Of a stretch of 64,000 nt of DNA, positions 32,021 through 42,974 are shown one piece after another. The notes under the pieces were generated by a model. It was not told where the DNA came from. It worked only from the letters and a program-made list of their open reading frames with translations, and did no database searches. The position numbers and the translations under genes are program-made. Origin of the DNA: Homarus americanus (taxonomy: Eukaryota > Arthropoda > Malacostraca > Decapoda > Nephropidae); the NCBI RefSeq assembly GCF_018991925.1, contig NW_024722158.1, forward strand, positions 62,001 through 126,000, given 5' to 3'. Position 1 is the first letter of the stretch, and each line of letters begins with the position of its first letter.

Positions 32021-33289
32021 CAGTCACACTCAAAAGTTTCGATACCCCCTGGCTGGGTGTTCGCTGAGGCCAGGGTTGAGGTAAGGCTGGGTGATCGGAC
32101 ACAGCCTAGTTCAGCAAAGCGGTAACGAGGCACTAGGATGGTGAGGTTCACATTCCACCACCACCACAACACCTGAGACTCATAACACACGAACACAGGA
32201 AGGAACTTATTACCAACTTTGGCATGACATGAACTTGTATAACAAATGCATTTATAACATTGTTGCCACATTAAATAACATGTTAAGATTGGAGCATGAA
32301 AAACTTTGCCCGGTCCCAAAACACTGGCTTGGAACCACTATGAGTCCTCATATTACACATGAATCATCAGGGCAGCATATATAAGGGTGGCCGGCACCGA
32401 ATTTCGTCAAGAGGGAGTGAGCGGTCAGTCGACAAGGTGAGGCCTGTACATGTATAGATATTACCATAACCCTGGGAATATTATGGTTTCACACATATTA
32501 GTTATCCATATAGTCAGGTTTACAATATTTAATGGCTATCAGTAACACATTGGAGTATTTTGGCTGGGAATGTTTCAATTCACATTAATCATGGTATAAC
32601 CCAAACAATTTTTGTCTGGTCCGGAGTAGTAACTTTGCTGAAGACCTCGACCCTCAGTGTAGATGCCTGGCCGTGTGTCATCATTAATGACTACTTCATG
32701 GTCACTTGCCTTGTTTCCTGTCTACTGCTGCTTTTAGTTTTTTAAATTTCACTTCATAATGTCTCGGATTATGAGAGTTATGGCACAGAGGTCACCAATA
32801 TTACAACTAGTTACGCATATGATTATACTTTTAAATTTTTCACCTGAATGATAAATATCTATGACGTCCTAATCATGGTGTTTGGTAACTTGGAGCCAAT
32901 TTCCATCACGATACTTTTAGTCCATCAACACGTGATGTTTATCAATAGTCATAGTTCATAACTGGGTCGAGAACAGCCCAAGTTTGTCATGCCTCACACC
33001 TAACTTGCTATTGCTATGTGTGCCAACAATGTTGTGAATGAAATTTTGTTATGCAGGTTCATGTCATGTCAAAATTCGTAAAAAATTCCTTCATTTCAAT
33101 TCAATTTCAAAATATATTTCTTGATAGAGGAAGCGGGATCCTAGTGCAAATTTCCTTCCATGCTCGTGTGCTGTGAGTCTCGGAGAGTTGTGGTGGTGGA
33201 AAGTCTGCGTCCGGACACCCAGCCTTCCCTCAACCCTGGCCTCGGCGAACACCCAGCCAGAGGGGTGTCGAAACTTTGGATTGTGACTG
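32021..33289. mobile_element. Non-autonomous long-TIR DNA transposon, Tc1/mariner-like
   Basis: The ends are inverted copies starting CAGTCACACTCAAAAGTTTC on the left and, on the complement of the right end, CAGTCACAATCCAAAGTTTC. Both are flanked by TA (32,019-32,020 and 33,290-33,291), the target duplicated by the Tc1/mariner superfamily. The arms match closely for about 85 bases (GGCTGGGTGTTCG, GAGGCCAGGGTTGAGG), then with gaps for about 320 bases, past TGACATGAAC and AACATTGTTG. The roughly 600-bp middle has no transposase frame, so it would need enzyme from elsewhere. Superfamily is inferred from TA target and TIR start. Confidence 0.82.
32378..32440 (+). promoter_or_regulatory. Promoter-like segment inside the transposon
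   Basis: TATATAAG at 32,378-32,385 is followed about 31 bases after its first base by an initiator-like TCAAG (32,407-32,411), and later by the arthropod initiator word TCAGT (32,425-32,429). An ACAAGGTGAGG donor-like site follows near 32,432. The order and spacing suit an arthropod core promoter with a short non-coding first exon. No downstream exon was identified, so this is speculative. Confidence 0.3.
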
Positions 33290-33291
33290 TA

Positions 33292-33486
33292 CACACACAC
33301 ACCGCCTCTCCTCACGTTATGTCGGGAGGTCCGGAGCTAATGTGGAAGATTAACGCGCAGATAAAGCATGAATCATCACGTTATGTTGGAAGCAGACAAT
33401 TGCCGTCCTCCTGCGTAATAATTCCAAGTACTTACATTAACCCTTTCGCCGCGTTTCACACACTTCCCACCTTATTCTGGCTACCG
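33292..33486. other. Short spacer
   Basis: Begins with (CA)n next to the TA target, then mixed sequence without features. Confidence 0.55.
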
Positions 33487-35706
33487 CAGGACCACAGTGG
33501 TGACCGTGGGACCTTGGGTGCCCTAACTGCTCAGGTCCACAGTGGTGACCGTGGGACCTTGTGGTGCCCTAACTGCTCAGGTCCACAGTGGTGACCGTGG
33601 GACCTTGTGGTGCCTAACTGCTCAGGACCACAGTGGTGACCGTGGGACCTTGGTGCCCTAACTGCTCAGGTCCACAGTGGTGACCGTGGGACCTGTGGTG
33701 CCTAACTGCTCAGGTCCACAGTGGTGACCGTGGGACCTTGTGGTGCCCTATGCTCAGGACCACAGTGGTGACCGTGGGACCTTGTGGTGCCCTAACTGCT
33801 CAGGTCCACAGTGGTGACGTGGGACCTTGTGTGCCTAACTGCTCAGGTCCACAGTGGTGACCGTGGGACCTTGTGGTGCCCCTAACTGCTCAGGTCCACA
33901 GTGGTGACCGTGGGACCTTGTGGTGCCCTAACTGCTCAGGACCACAGTGGTGACCGTGGGACCTTGTGGTGCCCTAACTGCTCAGACCACAGTGGTGACC
34001 GTGGACCTTGTGGTGCCCTAACTGCTCAGGTCCACAGTGGTGACCGTGGGACCTTGTGGTGCCCTAACTGCTCAGGTCCACAGTGGTGACCGTGGGACCT
34101 TGTGTGCCCTAACTGCTCAGGACCACAGTGGTGACCGTGGGACCTTGTGGTGCCCTAACTGCTCAGGTCCACAGTGGTGACCGTGGGACCTTTGGTGCCC
34201 TAACTGCTCAGTCCAAGTGGTGACCGTGGGACCTTGTGATGCCCTAACTGCTCAGGTCGTGGTGACCGTGGGACTTGGGTCTATGCCGGTCCACAGTGGG
34301 ACCGTGGGACCTTGTGGTGCCCTTTACTGCTCAGGTCCACAGTGGTGACCGTGGAACCTTGTGGTGCCCTAACTGCTCAGGTCCACAGTGGTGACCGTGG
34401 GACCTTGTGGTGCCCTAACTGCTCAGGTCCACAGTGGTACCTGGGACCTTAGGTGCCCTAACTGCCAGGTCCACAGTGGTGACCGTGGGACCTGGAGCCC
34501 TAACTGCTCAGGTCCACAGTGGTGACCGTGGGACCTTGTGGAGCCCTTAACTGCTCAGGTCCACAGTGGTGACCGTGGGACCTTGTGGTACCCTAACTGC
34601 TCAGGTCCACAGTGGTGACTGGGACCTTGTGGTGCCCTAACTGCCAGGTCCACAGTGGTGACTGTGGGACCTTGTGGTGCCCTAACTGCTCAGGTCCACA
34701 GTGGTGACCGTGGGACCTGTGGCCCTAACTGCTCAGGACCACAGTGGTGACCGTGGGACCTTGTGGTGCCCTTAACTGCTCAGGTCCACAGTGGTGACCG
34801 TGGGACCTTGGGTGCCCTAACTGCTCAGGTCCACAGTGGTGACCGTGGGACCTTGGGAGCCCTAACTGCTCAGGTCCACAGTGGTGACCGTGGGACCTTG
34901 TGGTGCCCTAACTGCTCAGGTCCACAGTGGTGACCGTGGGACCTTGGTGCCCTAACTGCTCAGGTCCACAGTGGTGACCGTGGGACCTTGTGGTGCCCTT
35001 AACTGCTCAGGTCCACAGTGGTGACCGTGGACCTTGGGTGCCCTAACTGCCCAGGTCCACAGTGGTGACCGTGGGACCTTGGTGCCCTAACTGCTCAGGT
35101 CCACAGTGGTGACCGTGGACCTTGGGAGCCCTAACTGCTCAGGTCCACAGTGGTGACCGTGGGACCTGTGGTGCCCTAACTGCTCAGGTCCACAGGGTGA
35201 CCGGGACCTTGTGGTGCCCTTTACTGCTCAGGGTCCACAGGGTGACCGTGGGACCTCATGGTGCCCTAACTGCTCAGGGTCCACAGTGGTGACCGTGGGA
35301 CCTTGTGGAGCCCTAACTGCTCAGGTCCACAGTGGTGCCCTAACTGCTCAGGTCCACAGTGGTGACCGTGGGACCCTGTGGTGCCCTTAACTGCTCAGGT
35401 CCACAGTGGTGACCGTGGGACCTTGTGGAGCCCTAACTGCTCAGGTCCACAGTGGTGACCGTGGGACCTTAGGAGCCCCTAACTGCCCAGGTCCACAGTG
35501 GTGACCGTGGGGACCTTGTGCCCCACTGCTCAGGTCCACAGTGGTGACCGGTGGGACCTTGGGTGCCCTAACTGCTCAGGTCCACAGTGGTGACCGTGGG
35601 ACCTTGTGGTGCCCTAACTGCTCAGGTCCACAGTGGTGACCGTGGGACCTTGTGGTGCCCTAACTGCTCAGGTCCACAGTGGTGACCGTGGGACCTTGTG
35701 GTGCCA
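33487..35706. repeat. 46-bp minisatellite, about 48 copies
   Basis: The unit is CCACAGTGGTGACCGTGGGA, CCTTGTGGTGCCCTAACTGC, TCAGGT. Substitutions are few (AGGACC versus AGGTCC, GGAGCC versus GGTGCC), but one- to four-base deletions are very common in the interior, often shortening GG or CC runs. Confidence 0.98.
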
Positions 35707-35762
35707 GTCAGCTGAGGATGGTAAGGTTCTAGGCCGTCGTGGCCCAGTGGCTGGTGGCCTGA

Positions 35763-35803
35763 CTGTCACCACTGTGGACCTGAGGAGTTAGGTCACCACA
35801 GTG
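35763..35803. repeat. Inverted copy of the 46-bp minisatellite unit
   Basis: GTCACCACTGTGGACCTGAG and AGTTAGGTCACCAC are the reverse complement of the unit's TAACTGCTCAGGTCCACAGTGGTGAC, about 55 bp after the array ends. Confidence 0.85.
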
Positions 35804-35930
35804 TACTGTACTGTACAGTGACCAGTGTACACCATTATATACTGTACTGTACAGTGACCAGTGTACACCATTATATACTGTACTGTACACTGTACAGTAC
35901 AGTGTACAGTGTACAGTGACCAGTGTCTGG
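35800..35930. repeat. Palindromic TGTACTGTACAGTG repeat
   Basis: GTACTGTACAGTGACCAGTG and TACACCATTATATACTG are repeated in about two and a half 36-44 bp units rich in self-complementary GTAC, CTGTACAG and TGTACA words. Able to form cruciforms in principle. Confidence 0.88.
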
Positions 35931-35934
35931 AAAG

Positions 35935-36122
35935 AGGTGGAGGGAGGGAGGGTGTTGAGGGAGTGGAGGGAGGGTGTTGGGGGAGTGGAGGGAGGGTGTT
36001 GAAGAAAAGAGTTTTTAGTGCAGTAAGTTCCATCCCTCTCTCCTCCCTCCTCCCTCCCTCCTCCTCCCTCCCTCCTCCTCCTCCTCCCTCCTCCTCCTCC
36101 TCCCTCCCTCCCTCCCTCCTCA
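35935..36122. repeat. GGAGGG tract facing a CCTCC tract (low-complexity inverted repeat)
   Basis: GGAGGGAGGGTGTTGAGGGAG repeats to about 36,000 are followed by CTCCTCCCTCCTCC repeats from about 36,035. The two halves are complementary and could fold into a long stem with an approximately 35-base loop. Confidence 0.85.
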
Positions 36123-36189
36123 CCAGTAATCAAGGTAAAACAGAACAGGTTTTGTCTCTGCCATCAATAGGAACAAGAGGTCAACCCTT

Positions 36190-37915
36190 CTCATTGTTCT
36201 CCTTGTAGTACCCTTGTTTAGTAGTGCCACCCTTGTTGTAGTAGTGCACCCTTGTTGTAGTAGTGCCACCCTTGTTGTATGTGTAGCACCTTTGTGTGTG
36301 CACCCTTGTTGTAGTAGTGCTTTGGTGTTGTTGTTTTGTTGTGTTGGTTGTGTTAGTGCCACCCTTGTTGTAGTAGTGCTCCCTTGTTGTAGTAGTGGCA
36401 CCCTTGTTGTAGTAGTGGCACCCTTGTTGTAGTATGCTTGTTGTAGTAGTGGCACCCTTGTTGTAGTAGTTGCACCCTTGTTGTAGTAGTGCCACCCTTA
36501 TGGTGTGGCACCCTTGTTGTAGTGGCACCCTTGTTGTAGTAGTGCCACCCTTGTTGTTAGTAGTGGCACCCTTGTTGTAGTAGTGGCACCCTTGTGTAGT
36601 AGTGGCACCCTTGTTGTAGTAGTGGCACCCTTGTTGTAGTAGTGCTTCCTTGTTGTAGTAGTGCTTTCCTTGTTGTCAATTATGCCACCCTTGTAGTAGT
36701 AGCACCCTTGTTGTAGTAGTGCCACCCTTGTAATGTTTTAATGGTAGTGGTGCCACCCTTGTTGCAGTAGTTGACACCCTTGTTGTAGTAGTGCCACCCT
36801 TGTTGTAGTAGTGGCACCCTTGTTGTAGTAGTGGCACCCTTGTTGTAGTAGTGCCACCCTTGTTGTAGTAGTGGCACCCTTGTTGTAGTAGTGGCACCCT
36901 TATTTGTAGTAGTGTACCCTTGTAGCAAGTAGCACCCATGTTGTAGTAGTTACCCTTGTTGTAGTAGTGGCACCTTGTTGTAGTAGTACCCTTGTTGTAA
37001 TGTTGCTTGTTGTAGTAGCACCCTTGTTGTAGTAGTGGCACCCTTGTTGTAGTAGTGGCACCCTTTTTTGTAGTAGTTAGCACCTTATTTGTAGTAGTGC
37101 TTTTTATTGTTGTAGTAGTGCCACCCTTATTTGGTAGTGCTCCCTTGTTGTAGTAGTGCCACCCTTGTTGTAGTAGTGCCCTTGTTGTAGTAATGTATTT
37201 GTATTAGTAGCCCTTGTTGTATGTAGTGCTTCCCTTGTTTATGATAATTGGCACCTTGTTGTAGTAATACTTTTGTTTGTAGTATTGCCACCCTTGTTGT
37301 AGTAGTGGCACCCTTGTTGTAGTAGTGGCACCTTGTTGTAGTAGTCTCACCCTTGTTTGTAGTAGTGCCACCCTTGTTGTAGTAGTGCACACTTGTTGTA
37401 GTAGTGCCACCCTTGTTGTAGTAGTGCCACCCTTGTTGTAGTAGTGCCACCCTTGTTGTAGTAGTGCCACCCTTGTTGTAGTAGTGCCACCCTTGTTGTA
37501 GTAATGGCACCCTTGTTTATGTAGTGCCACCCTTGTTGTATGGGTGCACCCTTGTTGTAGTAGTGCCACCCTTGGTGTAGTAGTGCCACCTTGTTTAGTA
37601 GTGGCACCCTTGTTTATGTTGCCTTGTTGTAGTAGTGCCACCCTTGTTGTAGTTGTGGCACCCTTGTTAGTAATTGGCACCCTTGTTGTATTAGTGCCAC
37701 CCTTGTTGTAGTGGCACCCTTATAGTAATAGTACCCTTGTTGTAGTAGTGCCACCCTTGTTGTAGTAGTGGCACCCTTGTTTATAGTAATGGCACCCTTG
37801 TTGTAATAGTGGCACCCTTGTTAGTAGTAGCACCCTTGTTGTAGTAGTGCCTTGTTGTAGTAGTGGCCTGTATTATAGTACCACCCTTGTTGTAGTAGTT
37901 ACACCCTTATAGTCG
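36190..37915. repeat. 20-bp minisatellite GTAGTAGTGCCACCCTTGTT, about 85 copies
   Basis: Two unit versions, GTAGTAGTGCCACCCTTGTT and GTAGTAGTGGCACCCTTGTT, intermix. The ends and the stretch at 37,380-37,500 are regular, while other parts contain many deletions and odd units. Confidence 0.98.
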
Positions 37916-38184
37916 CTAAACGTCCTGGAAAAACAAGATACTATACAGTAGACATAAAGAGAATCATGCAATATACGTAAGACTGGTCGTCGGCGCTCTT
38001 CCTGGGAACAAAATACACTCATGTTCCCACAACAAAGGAAAGTATCGGTCAAACTGTCGTTGTTCGTCCTAGAAAAACATATGTGACACTAATGGTGATA
38101 TTACAAGGACAAACTGTCGTCATCCATCCTGGGAAAAGCAATACTGTGAGCTGCCAAGTACCTATTTCATCTGTTATTATATAT
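37916..38184. other. Single-copy spacer
   Basis: CGTCCTGGAAAAACAAGATA-like pieces recur three times (about 37,922, 38,066 and 38,128, each near AAACTGTCGT), suggesting a decayed repeat of roughly 60 bp. No gene. Confidence 0.55.
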
Positions 38185-38189
38185 CTCTT

Positions 38190-38211
38190 TATTATTATTA
38201 TTATTATTATA

Positions 38212-38253
<42 letters not shown>

Positions 38254-38265
38254 ATTATAATTATA

Positions 38266-38301
<36 letters not shown>

Positions 38302-38320
38302 GTTGTTGTTGTTGTTGTTA
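38190..38320. repeat. (TTA)n with TAATTA interruptions and a (TTG)n end
   Basis: About 110 bases of TTA/ATT repeat, then GTTGTTGTT. Confidence 0.97.
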
Positions 38321-38352
38321 CAGGTCACAACACTGGGCACTGCATGTAGAGA

Positions 38353-38610
38353 CGAGAGAGAGAGAGACGTGAGAGAGAGAGAGCCGTGAGAGTCATCATC
38401 TGACACTCTCCCAAATTAAAAGCCTCGTCGTGTTCACAGATTTTGCCTGAAGGGAGAGAGGGAGGGAGGAAGGGAGGGCAGGAAGAAGAGCAGAGGAGGG
38501 AGGGAAGGGAGGAATGAGGGGGAGGGAGGAGGGGGGAGCGAGGAAGAAACGGAAGAGGGAAGGGAAAGGGAGGAATGAGGAGGGAGGGAGGGAGGGAGGA
38601 CAATACCCCC
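38353..38610. repeat. (GA)n and GGGAGGGAGGA purine tracts
   Basis: GAGAGAGA with CGT interruptions at 38,353-38,390, then GGGAGGGAGGAAGGG-type repeats at 38,450-38,605. Confidence 0.93.
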
Positions 38611-38968
38611 AAAAAAAAAAAAAATAATAATAATAAATAAAAAAAATTTACTATTTGAAAAAAAGGTTTAATATTATAAAATAAATATGACAAACACAGA
38701 CGACGAGAAAACATAGACCGAGGGACAACGACCAGTGGCTGTGTACCGTGAGTCAGCCGCGTCGGGAGAGCGGCTCATGGCAGTAAGGAACTCGCTTACA
38801 TAATATGAAATGGATATGTAAACAGGAGGAGAGGAAGGGAGTGTAAACAGATGACAAATTTGTAAATGAAAATGTAAATGACATAAACAAGTTAACAAGT
38901 AAATAGAAAATAATCATTACAAGAAATAGACGACATTTTTAAGTTATAAATTGTAACAAAATAAATGG
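38611..38968. other. A-rich then single-copy sequence
   Basis: An A/T-rich tract at 38,611-38,650 (poly-A and AATAATAATAA) is followed by ordinary sequence. No gene was found. Confidence 0.55.
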
Positions 38969-38969
38969 T

Positions 38970-39006
38970 CTAACCTAACCTAACCTAACCTAACCTAACC
39001 TAACCT
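38970..39006. repeat. Interstitial (CCTAA)n
   Basis: About seven CCTAA units, the complement of TTAGG. Confidence 0.95.
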
Positions 39007-39645
39007 TTACTAGCCAGACCTAAACGTGACGTAGATACACTTGCCACTAAGGTATATCACTTCACCCTCTGACTCACTCAGGCTCAGTGCTGGGGGCTAC
39101 CTGCCGGTCTGGTACTGCTGGGGTCCTCCTCCCGGGCTCTGTTGTCGTGTGCTTGGGAGTCACGGGGTGTGTGGTGTGCTTCTCGTGGTAGGCTGATGTG
39201 TACGGTACTGCCTTGGGTAGATTTCGTCAGACATCACTCACTAGAGAGTCTTAGAATGGTGGAATCTTCAAAACTGGGATCTCGATAAAGTAGAATCCGG
39301 GAATATTAGAATCTTGGAAGTTTAGAGTCTTGGATTTTTAGAAATTGTAAATCCTGTGTTATCTGGTTATCGTTAGTCTGTTAACTCCTGAATCTTGAAA
39401 AATACAAAACTTGCATCACAACCAACCTCTCACTCAGCGTACTACAGGATCATAGAGGAGGGAGTTCCTAAGTTCTTCAACATAACAAAGTTTACTTCAT
39501 CAATATTCCTGGAATCTTGGAATGCTGCCTCGAGCTCCTACAATAATAATTATTTTTCGGATTTCCAGGAGCACGGGAATGCCGGATTCTTGGAATATTG
39601 GAATGTCAGAACCTGAGGCTGAAATCACTTTCTTCAGAAATCCTG
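39007..39645. other. Single-copy sequence leading into the GGAATCTT array
   Basis: No gene recognised. A 73-codon frame at 39,395-39,616 contains early copies of the TGGAATCTTGGAAT repeat and has no domain. Confidence 0.5.
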
Positions 39646-39659
39646 GATTTAAAAGAAAT

Positions 39660-40295
39660 GGTATCGTTTCTTGGGATCTATAGTCCTGGAATCTTGGAAT
39701 TTATAGTCCTGGAATCTATAGTCCTGGAATCTTGGAATTTATAGTCTTGAAATCTATAGTCCTGGAATCTTGGAATTTATAGAATTGAAATCTATAGTCC
39801 TGGAATCTTGGAATCTATAGTTCTAGAATCTTGGAACCTATAGTCTTGAAATCTATAGTCCCGGAATCTATAGTCTTGGAATCTATAGACCTAAAATCTT
39901 GGAATCTATAGTCCTGGAATCTTGGAATTTATAGTCTTGAAATCTATAGTCCAGGAATCTATAGTCCTGGAATCTTGGAATCTATAGTCCTAGAATCTTG
40001 GAATCTATAGTCCTGGAATCTTGGAATTTATTTAGTCTTGAAATCTATAGTCATGGAATTTTGGAATATTTATTCCTGGAATTTTGGAATCTATAATCTT
40101 GAAATTTATAGTCCTGGAATCTTGGAATTTATGGTCTTGAAATCTATAGTCCTGGAATTTTGGAATATAAATTCCTGGAATCTTGGAATCTATAGTCCTA
40201 GAATCTTGGAATCTATAATCCTGAAATCTTGGAATATATAGTCCTGGAATCTTGGAATCTAGAGTCCTGGAATCTTGGAATCAATATTCTTGAGG
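39660..40295. repeat. GGAATCTATAGTCCTGGAATCTT minisatellite
   Basis: About 30 units of 20-23 bp built from GGAATCTTGGAATCTATAGT and CCTGGAATCTTGGAATTTAT. A related GGAATCTTGGA motif begins earlier, near 39,260. Confidence 0.93.
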
Positions 40296-40309
40296 ACTTT
40301 TGGAATCTG

Positions 40310-40562
40310 AGCACATGATTGGTGAGGATGAGTGACATGTTCATGACGAAGAGAAACATAATTGGTAGTTTTAGTGACGTAATAATGACGTAAATACTTC
40401 TAATTGGTTTATTTTAGTGACGTAATAATGACGTAAATACTTCTAATTGGTTTATTTTAGTGACATAATAATGACGTAAATACTTCTAATTGGTTTATTT
40501 TAGTGACGTAATAATGACGTAAATACTTCTAATTGGTCTGTTTTAGTGACGTAATAATAACT
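40310..40562. repeat. 43-bp repeat carrying CCAAT and CRE-like motifs
   Basis: About four near-identical units contain TGACGTAATAATGACGTAAA, TACTTCTAATTGGTTTATTT and TAG. Each holds one ATTGG (CCAAT box on the other strand) and two TGACGTAA (CREB/ATF-like half sites plus flank). A diverged version occurs at 42,975-43,160. Confidence 0.9.
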
Positions 40563-40604
40563 TCAACTCTCCTGACTGACCCAAGTCGAGATGTAAAGTG
40601 GAAT

Positions 40605-40640
40605 GGTTAGGTTAGGTTAAGTTAAGTTTGGGTAGGTTAG
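40605..40640. repeat. Decayed interstitial (TTAGG)n
   Basis: GGTTAGGTTAGGTTAAGTTA and TTTGGGTAGGTTAGG: TTAGG units with point changes. Confidence 0.85.
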
Positions 40641-40687
40641 GTAAAGAAATATGAATAATTTCCAATATTACACACTGTGGCGGCCAT

Positions 40688-40768
40688 GGCATATACATAC
40701 ATACATACATACATACATACATACATACATACATACATACCTATACATACATACCTGTACATACATAC
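40688..40768. repeat. (CATA)n with CTGTA interruptions
   Basis: About 18 CATA units ending at the 5' edge of LINE F. Confidence 0.97.
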
Positions 40769-41943
40769 CATCCTACTTTCAAAGCTTGAACATTACGACG
40801 TTAGGGGCCTGTCCCGCAATTGGTTTACCTCCTATCTGTCCAGCAGGATGCAGTATGTCTGCTCCAATAACCACCAATTTAACTCCTCACCAATCTTGTA
40901 TGACGTCCCCCAAGGTTCCATTCTCGGTCCAGTACTGTTTTTGTTATACATAAATGACATAGTCCACGCCAGCACTCATAAAATACAACTTATTTGCAGA
41001 CAATAGGAATCTCTATGCCAGCAACTCAGACCTCCATTCCTATATGAGAACTATGAACACTTAATTGACTAAAGTTAGGACCTGGGCAATACATAATAAT
41101 CTGACCTTAAACCTTGAGAAAACCCACTACACGATCTTTCACAGAAGGAAAAACTTACCCCCAGACTTAAACCCCCTGTACCTTGGTAATACAGTCCTCA
41201 AACGCGAACAAAATACTAAATTCCTCGGAGTTATTGTTGATGAGAAACTTAACTGGAGAAACCACATACAAGCCATTCAGGTAAAGTCAATAAACAGTGC
41301 GGTATCATGTATCACATTCGACAGTCACTCACTCTCACAGCAATGAAAGAAATCTATCATGATCTTGTTTACCAATACCTGATACACTGTCACATACTAT
41401 GGGGGGCCTCTGGCTCTTCAAAAACACAATCCCTGATTACTGCACAAAAGAGAGTTGTACGGACAATGACCTACTTGAAAAAAAAAAAAACAGATCACAC
41501 AAGCGAAAAATTTGCTAAATTGAAAATGTTAAAATTCGAGGATATTAACACCTACTGCTGTGCCCTCTTTGTTTACAAATCTATCAATCACTTGCTTGAC
41601 AATAATTACTTTGAGTTCCGGAATAATCAGAGATACAACTTAAGGCACCCAGAGCTACTAAGACCAACCCCCCCCCATGCGCTCCTCTCAGTCCCAGACC
41701 TCCATAAAATATCACGGTGTGAAGGTATGGAACAACTTACCCCCACACATCCCAGCAAAGACTACGCTCCCTTCCTTTAAATCATCTCTTAAAAAATATC
41801 TATTGTCGAAGTATTAATACTTCTTGTAACACTTACTATATTTGTAATTCGTAACCCATTCCCCAAATATGTAACTGTATATTTTCAGCCTTCTGGCTGC
41901 CAAGCTCTTTCAATAAACCGTTAATTATTATTATTATTATTAT
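40769..41943 (+). mobile_element. LINE F: truncated CR1/Jockey-like reverse transcriptase with decayed active site
   Basis: Blocks in order: [20 protein letters not shown], then [20 protein letters not shown], then the YxDD position. There the in-family frame reads F-A-D-N at 40,993-41,004, the second catalytic Asp being AAT (Asn), with a frameshift nearby. Thumb and C-terminal blocks follow: VRTWAIHNNLTLNLEKTHY, TKFLGVIVDEKLNWRNHIQA, MKEIYHDLVYQYLIHCHILW and NQRYNLRHPELLRPTPPHA. A poly-A insertion near 41,479 and other indels split the C-terminal part. The 3' tail matches that of LINE B and ends in (ATT)n. The endonuclease is absent. Confidence 0.92.
41839..41943 (+). other. LINE 3' tail with AATAAA and (ATT)n, shared with LINE B
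   Basis: The same approximately 90 bases as at 13,111-13,205, with AATAAA at 41,912-41,917, then ATT repeats. It directly precedes a long (CA)n/CACCC array. Confidence 0.9.
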
Positions 41944-42067
41944 TACACACACACACACCCACACCCCCCCCCCACACACACACACACACACACACCCACG
42001 CACACACACACCCACACCCCCCACACACACACACACACCCACACACCCCCACACACACACACACCCA

Positions 42068-42110
<43 letters not shown>

Positions 42111-42362
42111 CACACACACACACCACACACCCCACACACACACACACACCCACACCCACACACACACACACCCACACCCACACCCACACACACACACACA
42201 CACACACCCCACACATACACACACACCCACACATACACACATTTCCACACACACCCCCCCCCACACACACACACGCCCACACCCACACACACACACACCC
42301 ACACCCACACCCACACACACACCCACACACACACACCCACACACCCACACACACACACACAT
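41944..42362. repeat. (CA)n with CACCC variants
   Basis: About 420 bp of CACACACA interrupted by CCCACACCC and CCCCCCC. Cys/Val/Gly frames on the minus strand are artefacts. Confidence 0.97.
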
Positions 42363-42459
42363 ATGGAGGAAGAAGGGAGGGGATTTATTCTCCTTCGGGA
42401 TTTCCAAAGTCGCTGGACTTGCTATCAGTTGATTTTTCTTGTCCTGTTGGACCATCGGG

Positions 42460-42925
42460 ACGAGGGGGGTGGGGTAGGGAGGGAGGTGAGGGATGTAGGG
42501 GAGGGAGGTGGGAGAGGAGGGAGGAGGGTGAAGGATGTATGGAGGGTGGGGTTAAGGAGGGAGGGAGGGGGGAGGAAGTGGAGGGAGGGAGGTGGAGAAG
42601 GAAGGAGGGAAGGTGAAGAGAGGGATGGAGGGAGGGAGGGAGGTAAAAGAAGGGAGGGAGGAGGAGGGAGGGTGAGAGGAGGAGGGGAGGGTGAAGGATG
42701 TAAGGAGGGCGGTTAAGGGAGGGAGGAGGAGGGAGGAAGGTGAAGGGGAGGGAGGGTGGGGAGGAAGGAAGGGAAGGAGGAAGGTGAAGAGAGGGATGGA
42801 GGGAGGGGAGGAGGAAGGTGAAGGGAGGGAGGGAGGAGGAGGAAGGTGAAGGGAGGAGGAGGGAGGAAGGTGAGAAGAGAGGAGGAGGGAGGGAGGGAAG
42901 GAGGGAAGGTGAAGAGAGGGAGGTA
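42460..42925. repeat. GGAGGGAGG / GAGGAAGGTGAAG purine array
   Basis: About 460 bp of GGGAGGGAGG, GGTGAAGAGAGGGATGGAGG and related purine units. Confidence 0.94.
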
Positions 42926-42974
42926 AAATACATTTCGTTGCCTGACCCAACTTCATTTGTTTATCTACTGAGTG

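Noticed and set aside
32560..32745. 61-codon frame with a hydrophobic C-terminus inside the TA-flanked element
   Set aside because: No resemblance to a transposase and no conserved motif; length is within chance expectation for A/T-rich DNA.
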